Below are positions 48,342-59,195 of a DNA stretch of 64,000 nucleotides, one piece after another. The DNA is taken from positions 66,156,605 to 66,220,604 of the forward strand of contig CM077643.1 of NCBI GenBank assembly GCA_039707465.1. The letters are read 5' to 3'. A program made the position numbers and the translations under genes. The notes under the pieces were generated by a model. That model was not told where the DNA came from. It ran no database searches and worked only from the letters and a program-made list of their open reading frames with translations. The stretch's first letter is position 1. Each line of letters opens with the position of its first letter. The DNA is from Rhabdophis nuchalis. Taxonomy: Eukaryota > Chordata > Lepidosauria > Squamata > Natricidae.

Positions 48342-48722
48342 CAAACAGTCCTCAACTTATAACCACAATTGAACCCATTTAACTGAGACATTTATTAAGT
48401 GAGTTTTGCCCTACTTTACTACCTTTCTTGTCACAGTTGTTAAGTGAATCACTGCAGATGATAAGTTAATAACCCGGTTCTTAAATGAATCTGGTTTCCC
48501 CATTGACTTTGCTTGTGAGAAGGTCACAAAAGGTGATCACATGACCTTGGGACACAGTAGTGGTCATAAATATGAACCAGTTGCCAAGCATCTGAATTTT
48601 GATCACATAATCATGGGGATGCTGCAAAGGTTGTAACTGTGAAAAATGGTCATAAGGCACAATTTTCAGTGCCGCTGTAACTTTGGTCACTAAACAAACT
48701 GTTGTAAGTCAAGGACTACCTC
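48342..48722 (+). mobile_element. TIR DNA transposon, nearly complete
   Basis: Starts after TA with caaacagtcctcaacttat and ends taagtcaaggactacctc, an inverted pair. The body matches 27370-27664 (gttaagtgaatcactgcag, cccattgactttgcttg, ttttgatcacat). Non-coding at 381 bp. The TA-flanked ends suggest a Tc1/mariner-type family; the subfamily is unknown. Confidence 0.7.
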
Positions 48723-49530
48723 AACATTGAAATACTTTTATAGCCTAGCATAGTCTTTAATACTGATACATTTTTTCAAGAGTGCCAGTAATGGAGATTT
48801 CCATTTAGAAAATTCTTGTAGGTATAATCAGCATATGCTGAGAATGCACTTACTTAAGATATAACATTCACTTCCAGTGTTCTGTTTAACAAAGATATAG
48901 CACAGTGATCTAAGAGATCTTGGCATCATGCCCTTAAGTAAAATATGAAATGTCAAGATTTTGTTCTTCTTAGTACAGCAATCCTATACATGAAAGGGAA
49001 TAATAAAAAAGAATGATAGAAAATTGCAAATTGAAAAAGCAGCTTTTGAAAACCATACTGTTAATATTTCTTTAGAGTTAGAACTGATATTTCTTTATAT
49101 GTAGTTACTTAAAGGGATTATACACTGTGACAGTCACTGTTTAATTCTAGGAGAGGTGTTTTTTTTAATCAACATTTTTCTAAAAAAATACATGGAAATT
49201 TCTCAGTGTTGTGATTACAGATAGCAAAGCTTTTCAGTTATTATTGAAAGCCATTGTCAATGACTCAAAGCAAAAAGCCTCTGGGTCTAAATGTGGCTGA
49301 TGTATCTGGTGAACCAGGAAGTACCAAGCAGTCTAGTAAATGTTACCGAGGAAAAATAAGGCAACCCTTTCTTCTATTAAATTTTGCTTGATCAACAATG
49401 TCATCCTAAATTATGGTAGGGTCATATATATCATCCTGATTATGCACTTAATCCTTCATTCTAGATTGTCTCTTGGCTCCTTTTGGTTTAATACCTTCTG
49501 ACTACAATTTCAGGTGTAACATCATTTTGA
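48723..49530. other. non-coding stretch, nothing recognised
   Basis: AT-rich without repeat termini or conserved frames. Confidence 0.5.
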
Positions 49531-49534
49531 GGGG

Positions 49535-49725
49535 GAGGTCCTTGCTGCCCTCTGAGCTTGATTGTTCTTGTAGTCATTTCATTACCCAAACTAGGTATGA
49601 TCATCAGTGAAGTTTACCTAGTTTGGATAATGAAATGTCTGCAAGAAACCAACCAAACTCAGAGGGCAGCAAGGACCCCACATTTCCCTGAGCTACAAAT
49701 ATTCTCCTTTATTGTTAACATTGTT
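49535..49725. mobile_element. Penelope-like terminal fragment, inverted pair
   Basis: ggtccttgctgccctctgag at 49538 and ctcagagggcagcaaggacc at 49659 are inverted copies flanking a degenerate double hammerhead region. The right half (aatgaaatgtctgcaagaaa) resembles the 7.88 kb fragment. Confidence 0.55.
49573..49607 (-). ncRNA. degenerate hammerhead-like core
   Basis: On minus: CTGATGA (plus 49601-49607), stem II TACC/GGTA, then GAAATGAC in place of GAAACGUC. The C to T change breaks the conserved GAAAC, so it is probably inactive. Confidence 0.4.
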
Positions 49726-50573
49726 TTCTTTTGGCCAGGGATGCAAATATTTTGGGTTTGCCTTACCTTGTTATTTCTTGAGCATACGCTAAAAATGTTC
49801 AAATGCAAATTGTACATTCAGTAGCATAAGATGCAGAAGGAGCTTCTTCCTTGAGTGAGGGATTATGGTAGATGGCGTTTTTTAGAACACAATATGCCTG
49901 TAGACACAGGCAAAAAATATAGCTTCATAACCACTGTGTTTATAATGGGAACATAACTGTGGGAAAGTAGAACATTCTAGAATGGCCATGTGTTTATGGA
50001 CACCAATAGCATTGAAACCACAAGCTTCAGTAGTTCTCATGTACGTTCATGTTTTTTAAATCCAAGTTTTGGTTGCAGAACTTAATAACTTCCTTTGTGT
50101 TGGATTAGCCACATATTGGATGTGGTTAAACAAACACACAAAATAAATCAAATGTTTAGAAATAGAGACTGAAGTATGAATTTCATACGTGTATTCTTTG
50201 GCATATTATCTTCTATTTACCTAATTCCTCAATCACTTCTAACCAGTATTCTTTCTTGTTAGCTTCAATCCTTTTTAGACAGCAATTTCACAGTAGAAAA
50301 TTCCATCGCTGGATTTTTCTTGGTTTCTTTAAGTATTGAGGACCTTTTTATATAACTTTATTCCGGAAATGAAACTAACTGTATTTGAATTTCAAACCTA
50401 TTGCACTCAACAACTTTCTTGGTGCTCTTCTAAATTCCATATCTTGTTAAACTGAAATTTTGAAAGAGTAGGTTTTTTTAAAAAATGGTTCATGTTTCTG
50501 CACAATAAGTTATAGTATAGGTAAGCTAATGCACTCACTTGAATTTGCTACCATAACTATCTGAGCAGAAAAG
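49726..50573. other. non-coding stretch, nothing recognised
   Basis: No terminal repeats, tails or conserved frames. Confidence 0.5.
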
Positions 50574-50581
50574 GTCTACAT

Positions 50582-50687
50582 CAGAGGTCTCCAACCTTTG
50601 CAACTTTAAGTCTGAAGGACTTCAGCTCCCAGAATTCTGGGAGCTGAAGTCCTTCAGACTTAAAGTTGCAAAGGTTGGGGACCCCTG
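50582..50687. mobile_element. palindromic hAT element, perfect 8-bp duplication
   Basis: Left CAGAGGTCTCCAACC, right GGTTGGGGACCCCTG. The direct repeat gtctacat is at 50574-50581 and 50688-50695. The whole 106 bp folds as one hairpin around cagaattctg. It is the shortest member of the family at 29989, 31209 and 61003. Confidence 0.92.
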
Positions 50688-51030
50688 GTCTACATTACAA
50701 CTGCAGTTTCAGTATCTTTGTGAAAGCAAACGGGGCAGTGTAGGTGGAAATACCACTGACATAAACAGCCTCCACTGCAAAGGTTGGAAACAAGGATAAC
50801 ATCTATATCCTAATTAAGTTGCTGTTGAAATTCTGGCTAATAAACCTTAAAAGCACCTATATCTTATAAAAGAAAATTAACTGATACAATCAGAATCTGG
50901 CAAAGCAGAGGTGAATCATTACTCATTGGGGTTGATAGGTTTTTGCTTGGAAACCTTTATTTTTTACTTTTTAATTAGCAAAATGATGGCTGCAATATAT
51001 AAATATATTAAGCAACAATATCCATTAAAA

Positions 51031-51212
51031 CAGGGGTCCCCAACCTTTTTTGCACCAGGGACCGGTTTCATTTTAAAGAAAATTCTGCAGACCGGCTGAG
51101 TGGCTCAGCAGTCATGTGACTGGGTGGGCGTGGCCAACTTGGAAAATGTGAAACTCACTTACAATGATCTTGGTTAGCAACCAAACTTTTGGCCTCAACT
51201 GTGGTCATAAGT

Positions 51213-51279
<67 letters not shown>

Positions 51280-52250
51280 CTTTTTCTTTCTTTCTTTCTC
51301 TCTCTCTCTCTCTTTCTCTTTCTTTGTCTCTGTCTCTCTTTCTTTCTCTCGCTATTTCTTTCTTTCTCTCTTTGTCTCTCTTTCCCTTTCTCTCTTTATT
51401 TCTTTCTCTTTCTTTCTTTTTCTGTTTCCCTCTTTCTCTCTTTTTCTTTCTCTCTCTTTCTCGCTTTCTGTATCTTTTGCTGTCTCTTTCCTTTCTGTCT
51501 CTTTCTCTCTGTCTGTCTTTCTCTCTCTCCCACTTTCTTTTTCTTTCTTTCTCTTTCTTTCTCTCTGTCTCTCTCCTTCATCCGCCCATCTCTGTCACTC
51601 TGTGTGTGTATGCGTGTGTCTGTCTGTCTTGCATTCACTCAATCACTCATTCTGTGTCTCTGTCTATCTTTCTCTCCCTCCCTCCCTCCCTCCCTCTGTC
51701 TCTCTATGTGTGTCTGTCATCGTCATCGTCCCCCCCCAGCCTCCTCAGCCCGCCTGCCACGCTTGGTCGCTCGTTCGCTCGGTCAGGCTCCGTGGCTGGG
51801 TAGGAGCCGGGCTGGATAGGAGGAGAAGGGAGGAGGGGGCAGCCCATTGGGCAGAGCGCGCGGGAGAATGCAGGAGGATGGTGGGGGCTCTTCCTCCACC
51901 CTCGTCGACGGAGGGACTCCTGTGCGCCGCCGGAGCAACCCTCCCTACAGCTGCCAGTTCCCTCCCCCGCCCGCGGAGCCTCCGCAGCCCCTGGAAGAAA
52001 ACGAGTGGCCGGCATGCCAGCAGGGGAGGGAATCGGTGGCCGGTCCGGCGGCGCCCAGGAGTCCCTCCATCGACGAGGGAGGAGGAAGAGCCACACTCCA
52101 ACGGCACGAACAGCCGCGCCTGCATTCTCCCGCGCGCTCTGCTCAGGGGGCTGCCCCCTCCTCCCTCCTCCTCCTCTCCAGCCCTGCGGCCCGGCTCCCA
52201 CCCAGCCACGGACCGGCACCGGTCCGCGGCCCGGGGGTTGGGGACCCCTG
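51031..52250. mobile_element. 1.2 kb hAT element with GC-rich giant inverted repeat
   Basis: Left CAGGGGTCCCCAACC, right GGTTGGGGACCCCTG. The perfect direct repeat cattaaaa is at 51023-51030 and 52251-52258. Inside are a CTTT-type array (51211-51720) and a GC- and CpG-rich block at about 51770-52215 that is an imperfect inverted repeat of itself. No transposase is present; long open frames on both strands come from the array and the GC-rich palindrome. It is a relative of 25337-25753. Confidence 0.9.
51211..51720. repeat. (CTTT)n-derived polypyrimidine array
   Basis: A clean CTTT run to about 51280 passes into degenerate CTTT/CTCT/GTCT mixtures and then CCCT units near 51673-51695. It is strand-asymmetric polypyrimidine on plus and a likely triplex or H-DNA former. 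Confidence 0.9.
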
Positions 52251-52258
52251 CATTAAAA

Positions 52259-54049
52259 CATCTCCATAATAAAAACTAATCTATAAAAAAGTAGTAAAAG
52301 TGAAGAATGTGGCAGTCCAAGTTTTTTCCCAAAGAATGTCATAGCGGATAATTTTCAAACCAGATGTCACAAAACTACCCAAAATTCTACAGGGCAAATC
52401 TAATATTTCCTCATTATCAGATGGCATTAATGCTTTGGGTCCCTTTGTCTGAGGTTCTATCCTTTGCAAAGCCTCAGTTACTAGGTCCACACTGTAGTTG
52501 TTGGTATTTGAGGATTTTCTACATTGAAGAAAAACTTTCAGAATCATCTTTTGTTCTTTCACTCGCTATGATTCTACAATCTCTATTCTACATTCTATCT
52601 GAATGAATTTCTTTCCCCAATCCCCTTATCTTCCAAGTCTTTTCTATTCCCCCCTTCCATATTTCTTTTTCACAGTTTGTGATGGTTCTACTCAGAATTG
52701 CTAGTATTTTAGGTTCATTATTCCTCTGGATTAGGCCATTTCTATTTGTTTCTTGGATGTGAAGCAAAATGTTTTCAAAGGAAAAAACCAAGAAAATCCA
52801 GTTGCCTTTTGAAAAACATTTTTGGAACAACCATGGCCTAGATGATTTAGAATCCCCATAGACTTTTATTTCCCTACCTTTTCTGCTCTTTCCATCTTGG
52901 CTGCCTCTGTCTAATCTTCTAAGAGTAAAAATAATGGTTATGAATTCTTAAATCAAGTTATTTACCTATATAAGCAAATAAATAATTCCAAATACTCTTT
53001 TAAATAATCACTGACTGCACGAGTATGTGTCTTAATTTGTCTATTAAATGATAAGCAGAAATGTATAAGGACAATTGTTTGAGAAGTTGATAAACTACAA
53101 TTCCAGCATCTCACTAATTTCCAACATTCAAGTCTAAATAGCAACTTGCTGCTTTGTGTTGGAGCCAAAGTTTTTATTCTACTTAATATGTTCTCATGAG
53201 GAGAAAATAGAGAGGTCATTTTCATAAATTATTCTCTCTATGCATTACTTAATGCAGCATCTCACATGTTCCAGAGAAGTAAGAAAAAATGACCTCTTCT
53301 CTGTCCATCTAGAAATAAAGAACAGTTAAATCAAGAGTTTCCAATAATTAAGAAGCTTCTTTTACTAAACAAGCCATACAATTTTTGAACGACAAGACCT
53401 GGATAAAGTGGTCACCTTATCTTAAAAACATATTGATTAAGAATAGTACTTCGAGTAGTAGAAAAATGGATTCACTCAGGTCAGAGAAAAGAGATAGACA
53501 AACATCTTCAGTTTGTCTGTAGTTTGGTATAGCATCTGAAAAATTGTGTGTTTTGCTTTCTTTTTTCCGGCATAAATGACATGTGGCTTTAACCCTCTTA
53601 AATTGCAATCCTAGCCCTTTTTGTCTGAGAATTTAACTCATTATAATTTTTACTGAGCAGAAATTAATTTTTAATGAAACATTTGATTGGGGTTTTATGT
53701 ATAGTACCATGAGAAATCTATAAATGCAACGTTACCACTGAACCGTTCAACTGAATCTACGATACTGTCTTGCAAGAATTCTATATTAGTTTGAAAACAG
53801 CTCCAACGCACTGGCAACATGTGAGAATGGCATTTCTAGGTCAGCTCTGACTCAATATGTACCTGACACCCCCATAAAGCAAGACTTTAAAAATGCTGCA
53901 TTTCTGTGAAGCTTGTTGGTAGCATGTTTCACTATTGGTGAGAACATTTGCCTGTTCTGTCCCTTGCCCTTTAGCTTCTCTAATAGTTTTTTTCAGGAGA
54001 AATTAGAGGACATGCTCAGATTTTACATAGCAAAAAAATCAAACATATA
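52259..54049. other. non-coding stretch, nothing recognised
   Basis: AT-rich. Short open frames are unremarkable and I see no repeat boundaries. Confidence 0.5.
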
Positions 54050-54057
54050 CTGTATGC

Positions 54058-54434
54058 CCGTGATGGTGAACGTATGACACGGGTGCCACAGGTGGCACGC
54101 GGAACCATTCCTTTGGGCACGCAAGGCGTTGCCCTGTCAGCTCCAGTGTGCATGTGTGCACTGGCCAGCTGATTCAGGCCTTCTTTTGAGACCGTTTTTC
54201 GCCCTCTGGAGGCTTCAGGGAAGCTCCTGAAGTCTCTGGAGGTGGGGAGGGGAGGCGGTTTTCACCTTCCCCAGGCTTCTAGAAAGCCTCTGGAGCCTGG
54301 GAAGGGCGAAAAAAGCGTGCCAAAAGCAGGGGGTCAAGCACATAGCATTATGGGTGTGGCACGCCCATGCACGACACCCCCCCTGCATTCCCCCTGCTTT
54401 TGGCACGCAAGCCAAAAAATGTTAGCCATCACTG
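54058..54434. mobile_element. hAT element
   Basis: Left ccgtgatggtgaac (from CAGTGATGG), right gttagccatcactg. Flanks ctgtatgc and ctgtacgc match at 7 of 8. The interior has gtgccacaggtggcacg and ctggaggcttc-type repeats. It is 377 bp and related to 59741-60227. Confidence 0.8.
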
Positions 54435-54504
54435 CTGTACGCAATGTGAAACAACGATACGCATTGTAGTTGAGAGGTAGGTAGAAAAGCAGTTTTCATA
54501 TAAT

Positions 54505-54980
54505 GCTAGTACAGGGAGTCATCCTATGACTAGTCGCTTAATGATCATTAGAACGGACCCCCCCCCCAAAGCTACTTATGAACCATTTTCAAATTACGAT
54601 GGCTGCACACAATCCTGTGGTCATGTGATTGCATTTGGGCACTTGGCAATTGAATCACCTTTACGACCATTTGCCGCATCCCGTGGTCATATAACCAGGT
54701 TATTTTCAATATTTTTTTTGCCAGTTTCCAGCTTTCAATTCCAATTTCCAGGGGAAAAACTGGTGAGGAAAAAAATTGGGTACAATGCAGTGGTGATATT
54801 CAGCCATTCTCTCTGGTTCAAGTGAACCATTAGCGGTGGCTGTGGGAGGCTCTGCCCGCCCACCCCGACATAATGTGCAATCTTCTGCACACGCCTGCTC
54901 ACATTTGCGAATCAGTAGAGAAGGTAAGTGAATCTCACCACTGGAACAATGGGTTTGCTTAACAACTGTGATGTTCACTT
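54505..54980. mobile_element. degenerate TIR/hAT-type repeat debris
   Basis: cagggagtcatcctatgac and later gtcatgtgattgcatttggg, then ttaacaactgtgatg, resemble the gttaag-type DNA transposon of 27370 and 48342. A hAT-like segment (cagtggtgatattcagcc to ctcaccactg) may be nested at about 54787-54942. Boundaries are uncertain. Confidence 0.4.
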
Positions 54981-54981
54981 A

Positions 54982-56262
54982 CCGTATTTTTCGGAGTATA
55001 AGACGCATCGGGGTATAAGAGGCACCCAGGTTTTGAAGAGGCATTTTTTTTTAAAAAAAGTAGGTAGGTAGATAGAGGGAGAGAAAGAGAGAGAAATACG
55101 GTAGGTAGGTAGGGAGAGAGAGTAGGTAGGTAGGTAGGTAGGTAGGTAGAGGGAGGGAGGGAGGGAGGGAGGGAGAGAGAAAAATACAGTAGGTAGGTAG
55201 GGAGAGAGAGTGGGTAGGTAGGTAGGTAGGTAGAGGGATAGAGAGAAATAGAGAGAGAGAAATACAGTAGATAGGTAGGGGGAGAGAGTAGGTAGATAGG
55301 TAGATAGAGGGGGGAGATAGAGAAATACAGTAGGTAGGTAGGGAGAGAGAGTGTGTAAATAGGTAGGTAGGTAGAGGGATAGAGAGAAATACAGTAGATA
55401 GGTAGGGGGAGAGAGAGTAGGTAGGTAGGTAGGTAGAGGGGGGAGATAGAGAAATACAGTAGGTAGGTAGGGAGAGAGTGTGTGTAGGTAGGTAGGTAGT
55501 TAGGTAGAGGGACACAGAGAGAAATAGAGAGAGATAGAGAAATACAGTAGATAGGTAGGGAGTGTGTGTAGATAGGTAGGTAGAGGGATAGAGAGAGAGA
55601 AATAGAGAAATAGAGATAGAGTAGATAGGTAGGTAGGGAGAGAGAGAGTAGGTAGGTAGGTAGGTAGATGTTTCCAGGTGTATTTACCCATGTGCTGGAG
55701 AAGGAAATCACTGACCACCTTTGGAACAAATCTTTGTTTCTGCAGGCACAGTACTTGAACAACGTAATTCTCATCAACCACTCTAACTAACCATCTTTCC
55801 AAAAGGGAAAAAAACCCTTTTTGCACTTTGCAAACCTCCCCCAAATGGCCCATTTTTTGCAAAAATGGGCCTGTTTTTTTCCAAATGAAAGGCATGAGTA
55901 GCCTTGGGGGGTCTTGCAGAGTGCTCCTGGGGGGGGATCAAAAATGAGCAAAAAACTGGCACATTTATCGTGAAAACGGGCCATTTTGTGGTCAAAAAAA
56001 TTGCATGCATAGCCATATGGAGGCTTATAGAGTGCTGCTGCGGGCTGGGGGGGCAAAAATGCCCTGTTTGTTGCTCATTTTTGCCCTCCCCAGCCCCCAG
56101 GAGCTCTCTGGAAGCCTCCATAAGGTTATGCGCATGGCCATTTTGGTGAAGGGGCGGGGTTTCAGGAGGCAAAAATTGCTGTATTCGATGTATAAGACGC
56201 ACCCAGATTTTCAGCCTCTTTTTAGAGGAAAAAAAGTGCGTCTTATACTCTGAAAAATACGG
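54982..56262. mobile_element. TA-flanked TIR element carrying the minisatellite
   Basis: Left CCGTATTTTTCGGAGTATAA and right ttatactctgaaaaatacgg are inverted repeats of about 26 bp with one or two mismatches, each flanked by TA (54980-54981, 56263-56264). The interior holds the complex minisatellite (55062-55672) and degenerate repeats of cattttttgcaaaaatggg type. No transposase ORF. A TA target suggests the Tc1/mariner supergroup. Confidence 0.8.
55062..55672. repeat. complex GTAG/AAATACAGTAGG minisatellite
   Basis: Units combine GTAG runs, agggatagagagaaa, tacagtaggtaggtag and gagagagagt. This is the reverse complement of the arrays in the two Helitron-like elements. Ser/Leu/Pro/Tyr-rich open frames here are repeat artefacts. 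Confidence 0.88.
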
Positions 56263-56264
56263 TA

Positions 56265-56933
56265 ATAATTACTGCAAAAAGTGTTGAAAAATCAGGTCTG
56301 GGCATGTGGTGCCTTAATTTATGACTGTAAAGATTTAGTGTTGCAATTCCACACTAAATTAGAATTATATGTCAACTGTAGAGGATTAACTGGACACTTT
56401 CTTAAAAGGAGGTCAGAGCAGAAAACTAACTATAATTGCTATAAAGCTAACTTGGAGAAACTTAGAAAAGAGTTTATAGGCTATAAGGAAGAGAAACAGA
56501 ATGAGTCAACTGGCATGTGTAAAAGACAGAAGATTGCTGGCTCTTATAATAAATTATGAGTTGAAAATACAAGCAGAGCTTTGTTCCTTAGCTTTAAATG
56601 GAAGCAACTTATATCCAGATGAATTGTTCATACAGTGTTATCTTTAAATAAATTTGTCATAGCTTTTAAACAATTTATCCTTTGGAATATATGACAAATA
56701 CACTATTCTCCCTATGTTTAAGGTCCTGCTCTACCAAGAGAAGAAACAGAAAGAGACATATTTAAAGAGAGCCATTTTATTGAGGTGGTGACAGATTGTA
56801 GACTATATTTATTCGTCCCCAAAATAAGCATAGAGGAAACTCTGCCACTTCAAAACAAACATGATTCCATCACAGCAAATATAAGCAATTTATTTTCTTG
56901 TTGTGCAAAGCAGAAGTGAGGGAAGGTTTCTTT
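56265..56933. other. non-coding stretch, one unassigned open frame
   Basis: A 92-codon plus frame at 56281-56559 (Lys/Glu-rich C-terminal part) has no recognisable domain. Nothing else is seen. Confidence 0.45.
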
Positions 56934-57501
56934 TGTTGTGGCCCGCCAGCGGCTAATGGAGGTGGCAGCAGATTCGGACAGTGAGGAGGTTGGGGAAGAA
57001 CATGAACCAGTCCTGGAGTCTGGTGAAGGCTCTGATGAGAGCTCTGTGTAGGAGGCAGAGGGTGGGCAGAACCATATGCCAGTTATCAGCTGCCTTCAGA
57101 GTCAGATATCAATGAGGCAGATGGACAGCTGGAGCCTGTTCCCAGTGTGCACATGCAGAGTTGCCAGACCCCTAAAGAACAGGGGTCGACTTGGGAGTAA
57201 GGCCACAGGTGGAAGATGAATGGCCCCTCCCAGTGGAAATAGAAGAGGAGCGAAAGGGGAGTAGAGTTCGCAGGAGACAATTAGTTTGCTTAATTGGTTT
57301 GTGACTCTCTTAGACTCCTTGCCAAGTTTTGCAGATATCGGCCTGTCAGCTCTCCAAGCCAGATAAGGTCTGTGACTGTAAATCCTCCCTCGAAAGACTT
57401 TGCTGAATGTGAATGAGCCAAATTCACAGTAAATTAATAAAAGGAGTTTTTGTTGGGAGGAGGAGTTTGCTTCATGCTCTTGTGAAGCCTAGGTCAAAAC
57501 A
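56934..57501 (+). mobile_element. candidate solo LTR
   Basis: Begins TGTTGTGGCCCGCC and ends GGTCAAAACA, fitting TG...CA ends. An AATAAA signal is near 57437, followed by a GT-rich segment, as at an LTR poly(A) site. Flanks tcttt and ttttt match at 4 of 5. There is no adjacent gag or pol. Could also be an unrelated repeat with fortuitous ends. Confidence 0.4.
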
Positions 57502-57780
57502 TTTTTATCCAAGACGTGCTAATTTGAGCACTGATGTATTTATTCTTCATTCTAAGCTTTATGAGAACAATACAATAAAGTTATGAATAATCAGACTGCT
57601 TTTGAAGAACTGAGAAGTAAAATCAGGTGGTATCTTAGGTACCTCAGCGTTCTTTCAAGTTTGATTAATTGCTATTTGACAGCAATTTTTTCAGTCTAAA
57701 CAACAGTCAAACTTTTTAATAACTACCCTGTCCTTTTCAAATCTACCCTCTGTTCACCAAATCAACTGGTGATCCTATCC
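57502..57780. other. short unrecognised stretch
   Basis: AT-rich, nothing recognised. Confidence 0.5.
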
Positions 57781-57788
57781 CATTAGAT

Positions 57789-57888
57789 CAGAGATGGGGA
57801 ATCATGGCCCTTTTATGACTTATGGAATTCCTGAGCCAGCCATGTTGAAGTCCACAAGTCATAAAAGGGCCATGGTTCCCCACCCCTG
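57789..57888. mobile_element. short palindromic hAT element, perfect 8-bp duplication
   Basis: Left CAGAGATGGGGAATC, right GGTTCCCCACCCCTG, with inner arms atggcccttttatgac and gtcataaaagggccat. The direct repeat cattagat is at 57781-57788 and 57889-57896. It is 100 bp and the same family as 42250-42377. Confidence 0.92.
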
Positions 57889-57896
57889 CATTAGAT

Positions 57897-58984
57897 CATT
57901 CTGCATATTAGCTGGCTTTAACATTCTTTCTTGTCTTGGTTCCTTTCACTGAACAAACCCACAGCTCATCTGTTTTTTTTGCAAGTCTGCAGAAAGGGCG
58001 ATGAACTGCAGATTTGTTCACAACTGACTGATCTTGACCTCTGCTTTCACCTTCTCTAATCAGCATTTTGCCCAAACTCCCTTACAACTGGCTGCACATT
58101 TGCAGGCTCTGATTCTTAAAACTTGGATGCAACCATGTGTCAAGCTGAGACACACTATCCTGTAATTTTATTAGATATCTTTATGTAGGTGAAAAATAAA
58201 CATGAAAATATGTATTTCCTTTCCTTCATTTTCCTTTATATATACATATGAAAATATAATACATATTTTCATATGTATATATATAAAGGAAAATGAAGGA
58301 AAGGGAAAGAAGTGCAGGAAGCAATAAAAGAAAATTATTTAAAAAGAAGTGACTTCGAATTTTACAGCTATTGCATTTAGTATCTTTCCTCTTTAAAATT
58401 ATATTACATGGTTCCTTTTTCTTCCATTTTCAACCCTTTTTAATCAACACACCCATTAATCATCAATTCCTCCCCCCTCCCAACATTTTATAAAAGTTGG
58501 GACACTCTTCTGCCTGGCACACATATTTTAAATCCATGTTTTAATATCCCTGTATTAAGACCAAATTGACAGAAATAATACATTTCTCACAGAACTAACA
58601 AAAAACCCCTAAAACTCACAAAGTTTGGAGCAAATGCAGCATTTATAATTTATTAGTTTACATTTATTTTCAAGCTGATTTTTTATTTCTCTTTTATTAT
58701 AATTCTAATTCTAATATTATAATTATTATAATTCTTTTCCTATTTATTTGTATATTCCTCCTTTGATATTGTAAATGGCTGGTAGCTGAGTGTTAAGGGC
58801 AACAGTCTATAATCCGTCGCTGAGAGATTCAGCAATCACACCAGGCGACCAGTTTTTTACTACAAAATGTGCTTTATTGTACAATTAAAGATATACCAAG
58901 AGTTCTTATTCATGTCTCTTTTAAACCTTCTTCCTATATATTTCTAGATAACTGTTCATTTCTATCTGTTTTTATTTTTATGTC
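57897..58984. other. unrecognised stretch containing one palindrome
   Basis: Apart from the perfect palindrome at 58218-58304 there is no recognised repeat or frame. Confidence 0.5.
58218..58304. repeat. near-perfect 40-bp-arm palindrome
   Basis: Arms 58218-58257 and 58263-58304 are reverse complements apart from one 2-bp TA insertion, with a 5-bp centre. No TIR motif, TA or 8-bp duplication bounds it. Confidence 0.92.
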
Positions 58985-58992
58985 CTACAGAG

Positions 58993-59195
58993 CAGGGGTG
59001 GGTTCCGGTTGTCACTACTGCTGGTTCACTCGGGGATGCCCTGCGGGCACATATGCAGTACTATAAAAAGCTTCTGCACATGCGCAGAAGCAAAAAACAA
59101 GATGGCACCGCCGATGGAACCGGTTTAGGAGCATGGCCGACCAAGTTAGTATCTACTCATTTTAACTGGTCTGAACTGGTAGGAACCCACCTCTG
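58993..59195. mobile_element. short hAT element
   Basis: Left CAGGGGTGGGTTCC, right GGAACCCACCTCTG, an inverted pair; internal agcttctgcacatgcgcagaag palindrome region. Flanks ctacagag and ctagagtt match only partly. It is related to 6359-6568. Confidence 0.75.

Noticed and set aside
51164..52279. 371-codon open frame, Ser/Phe/Leu then Pro/Arg-rich
   Set aside because: It spans the CTTT array and GC palindrome inside a hAT element; overlapping frames on the other strand are as long.
54959..55777. 272-codon minus frame, Ser/Leu/Pro/Tyr-rich
   Set aside because: Translation of the GTAG minisatellite in a TIR transposon; no protein-like composition outside the array.
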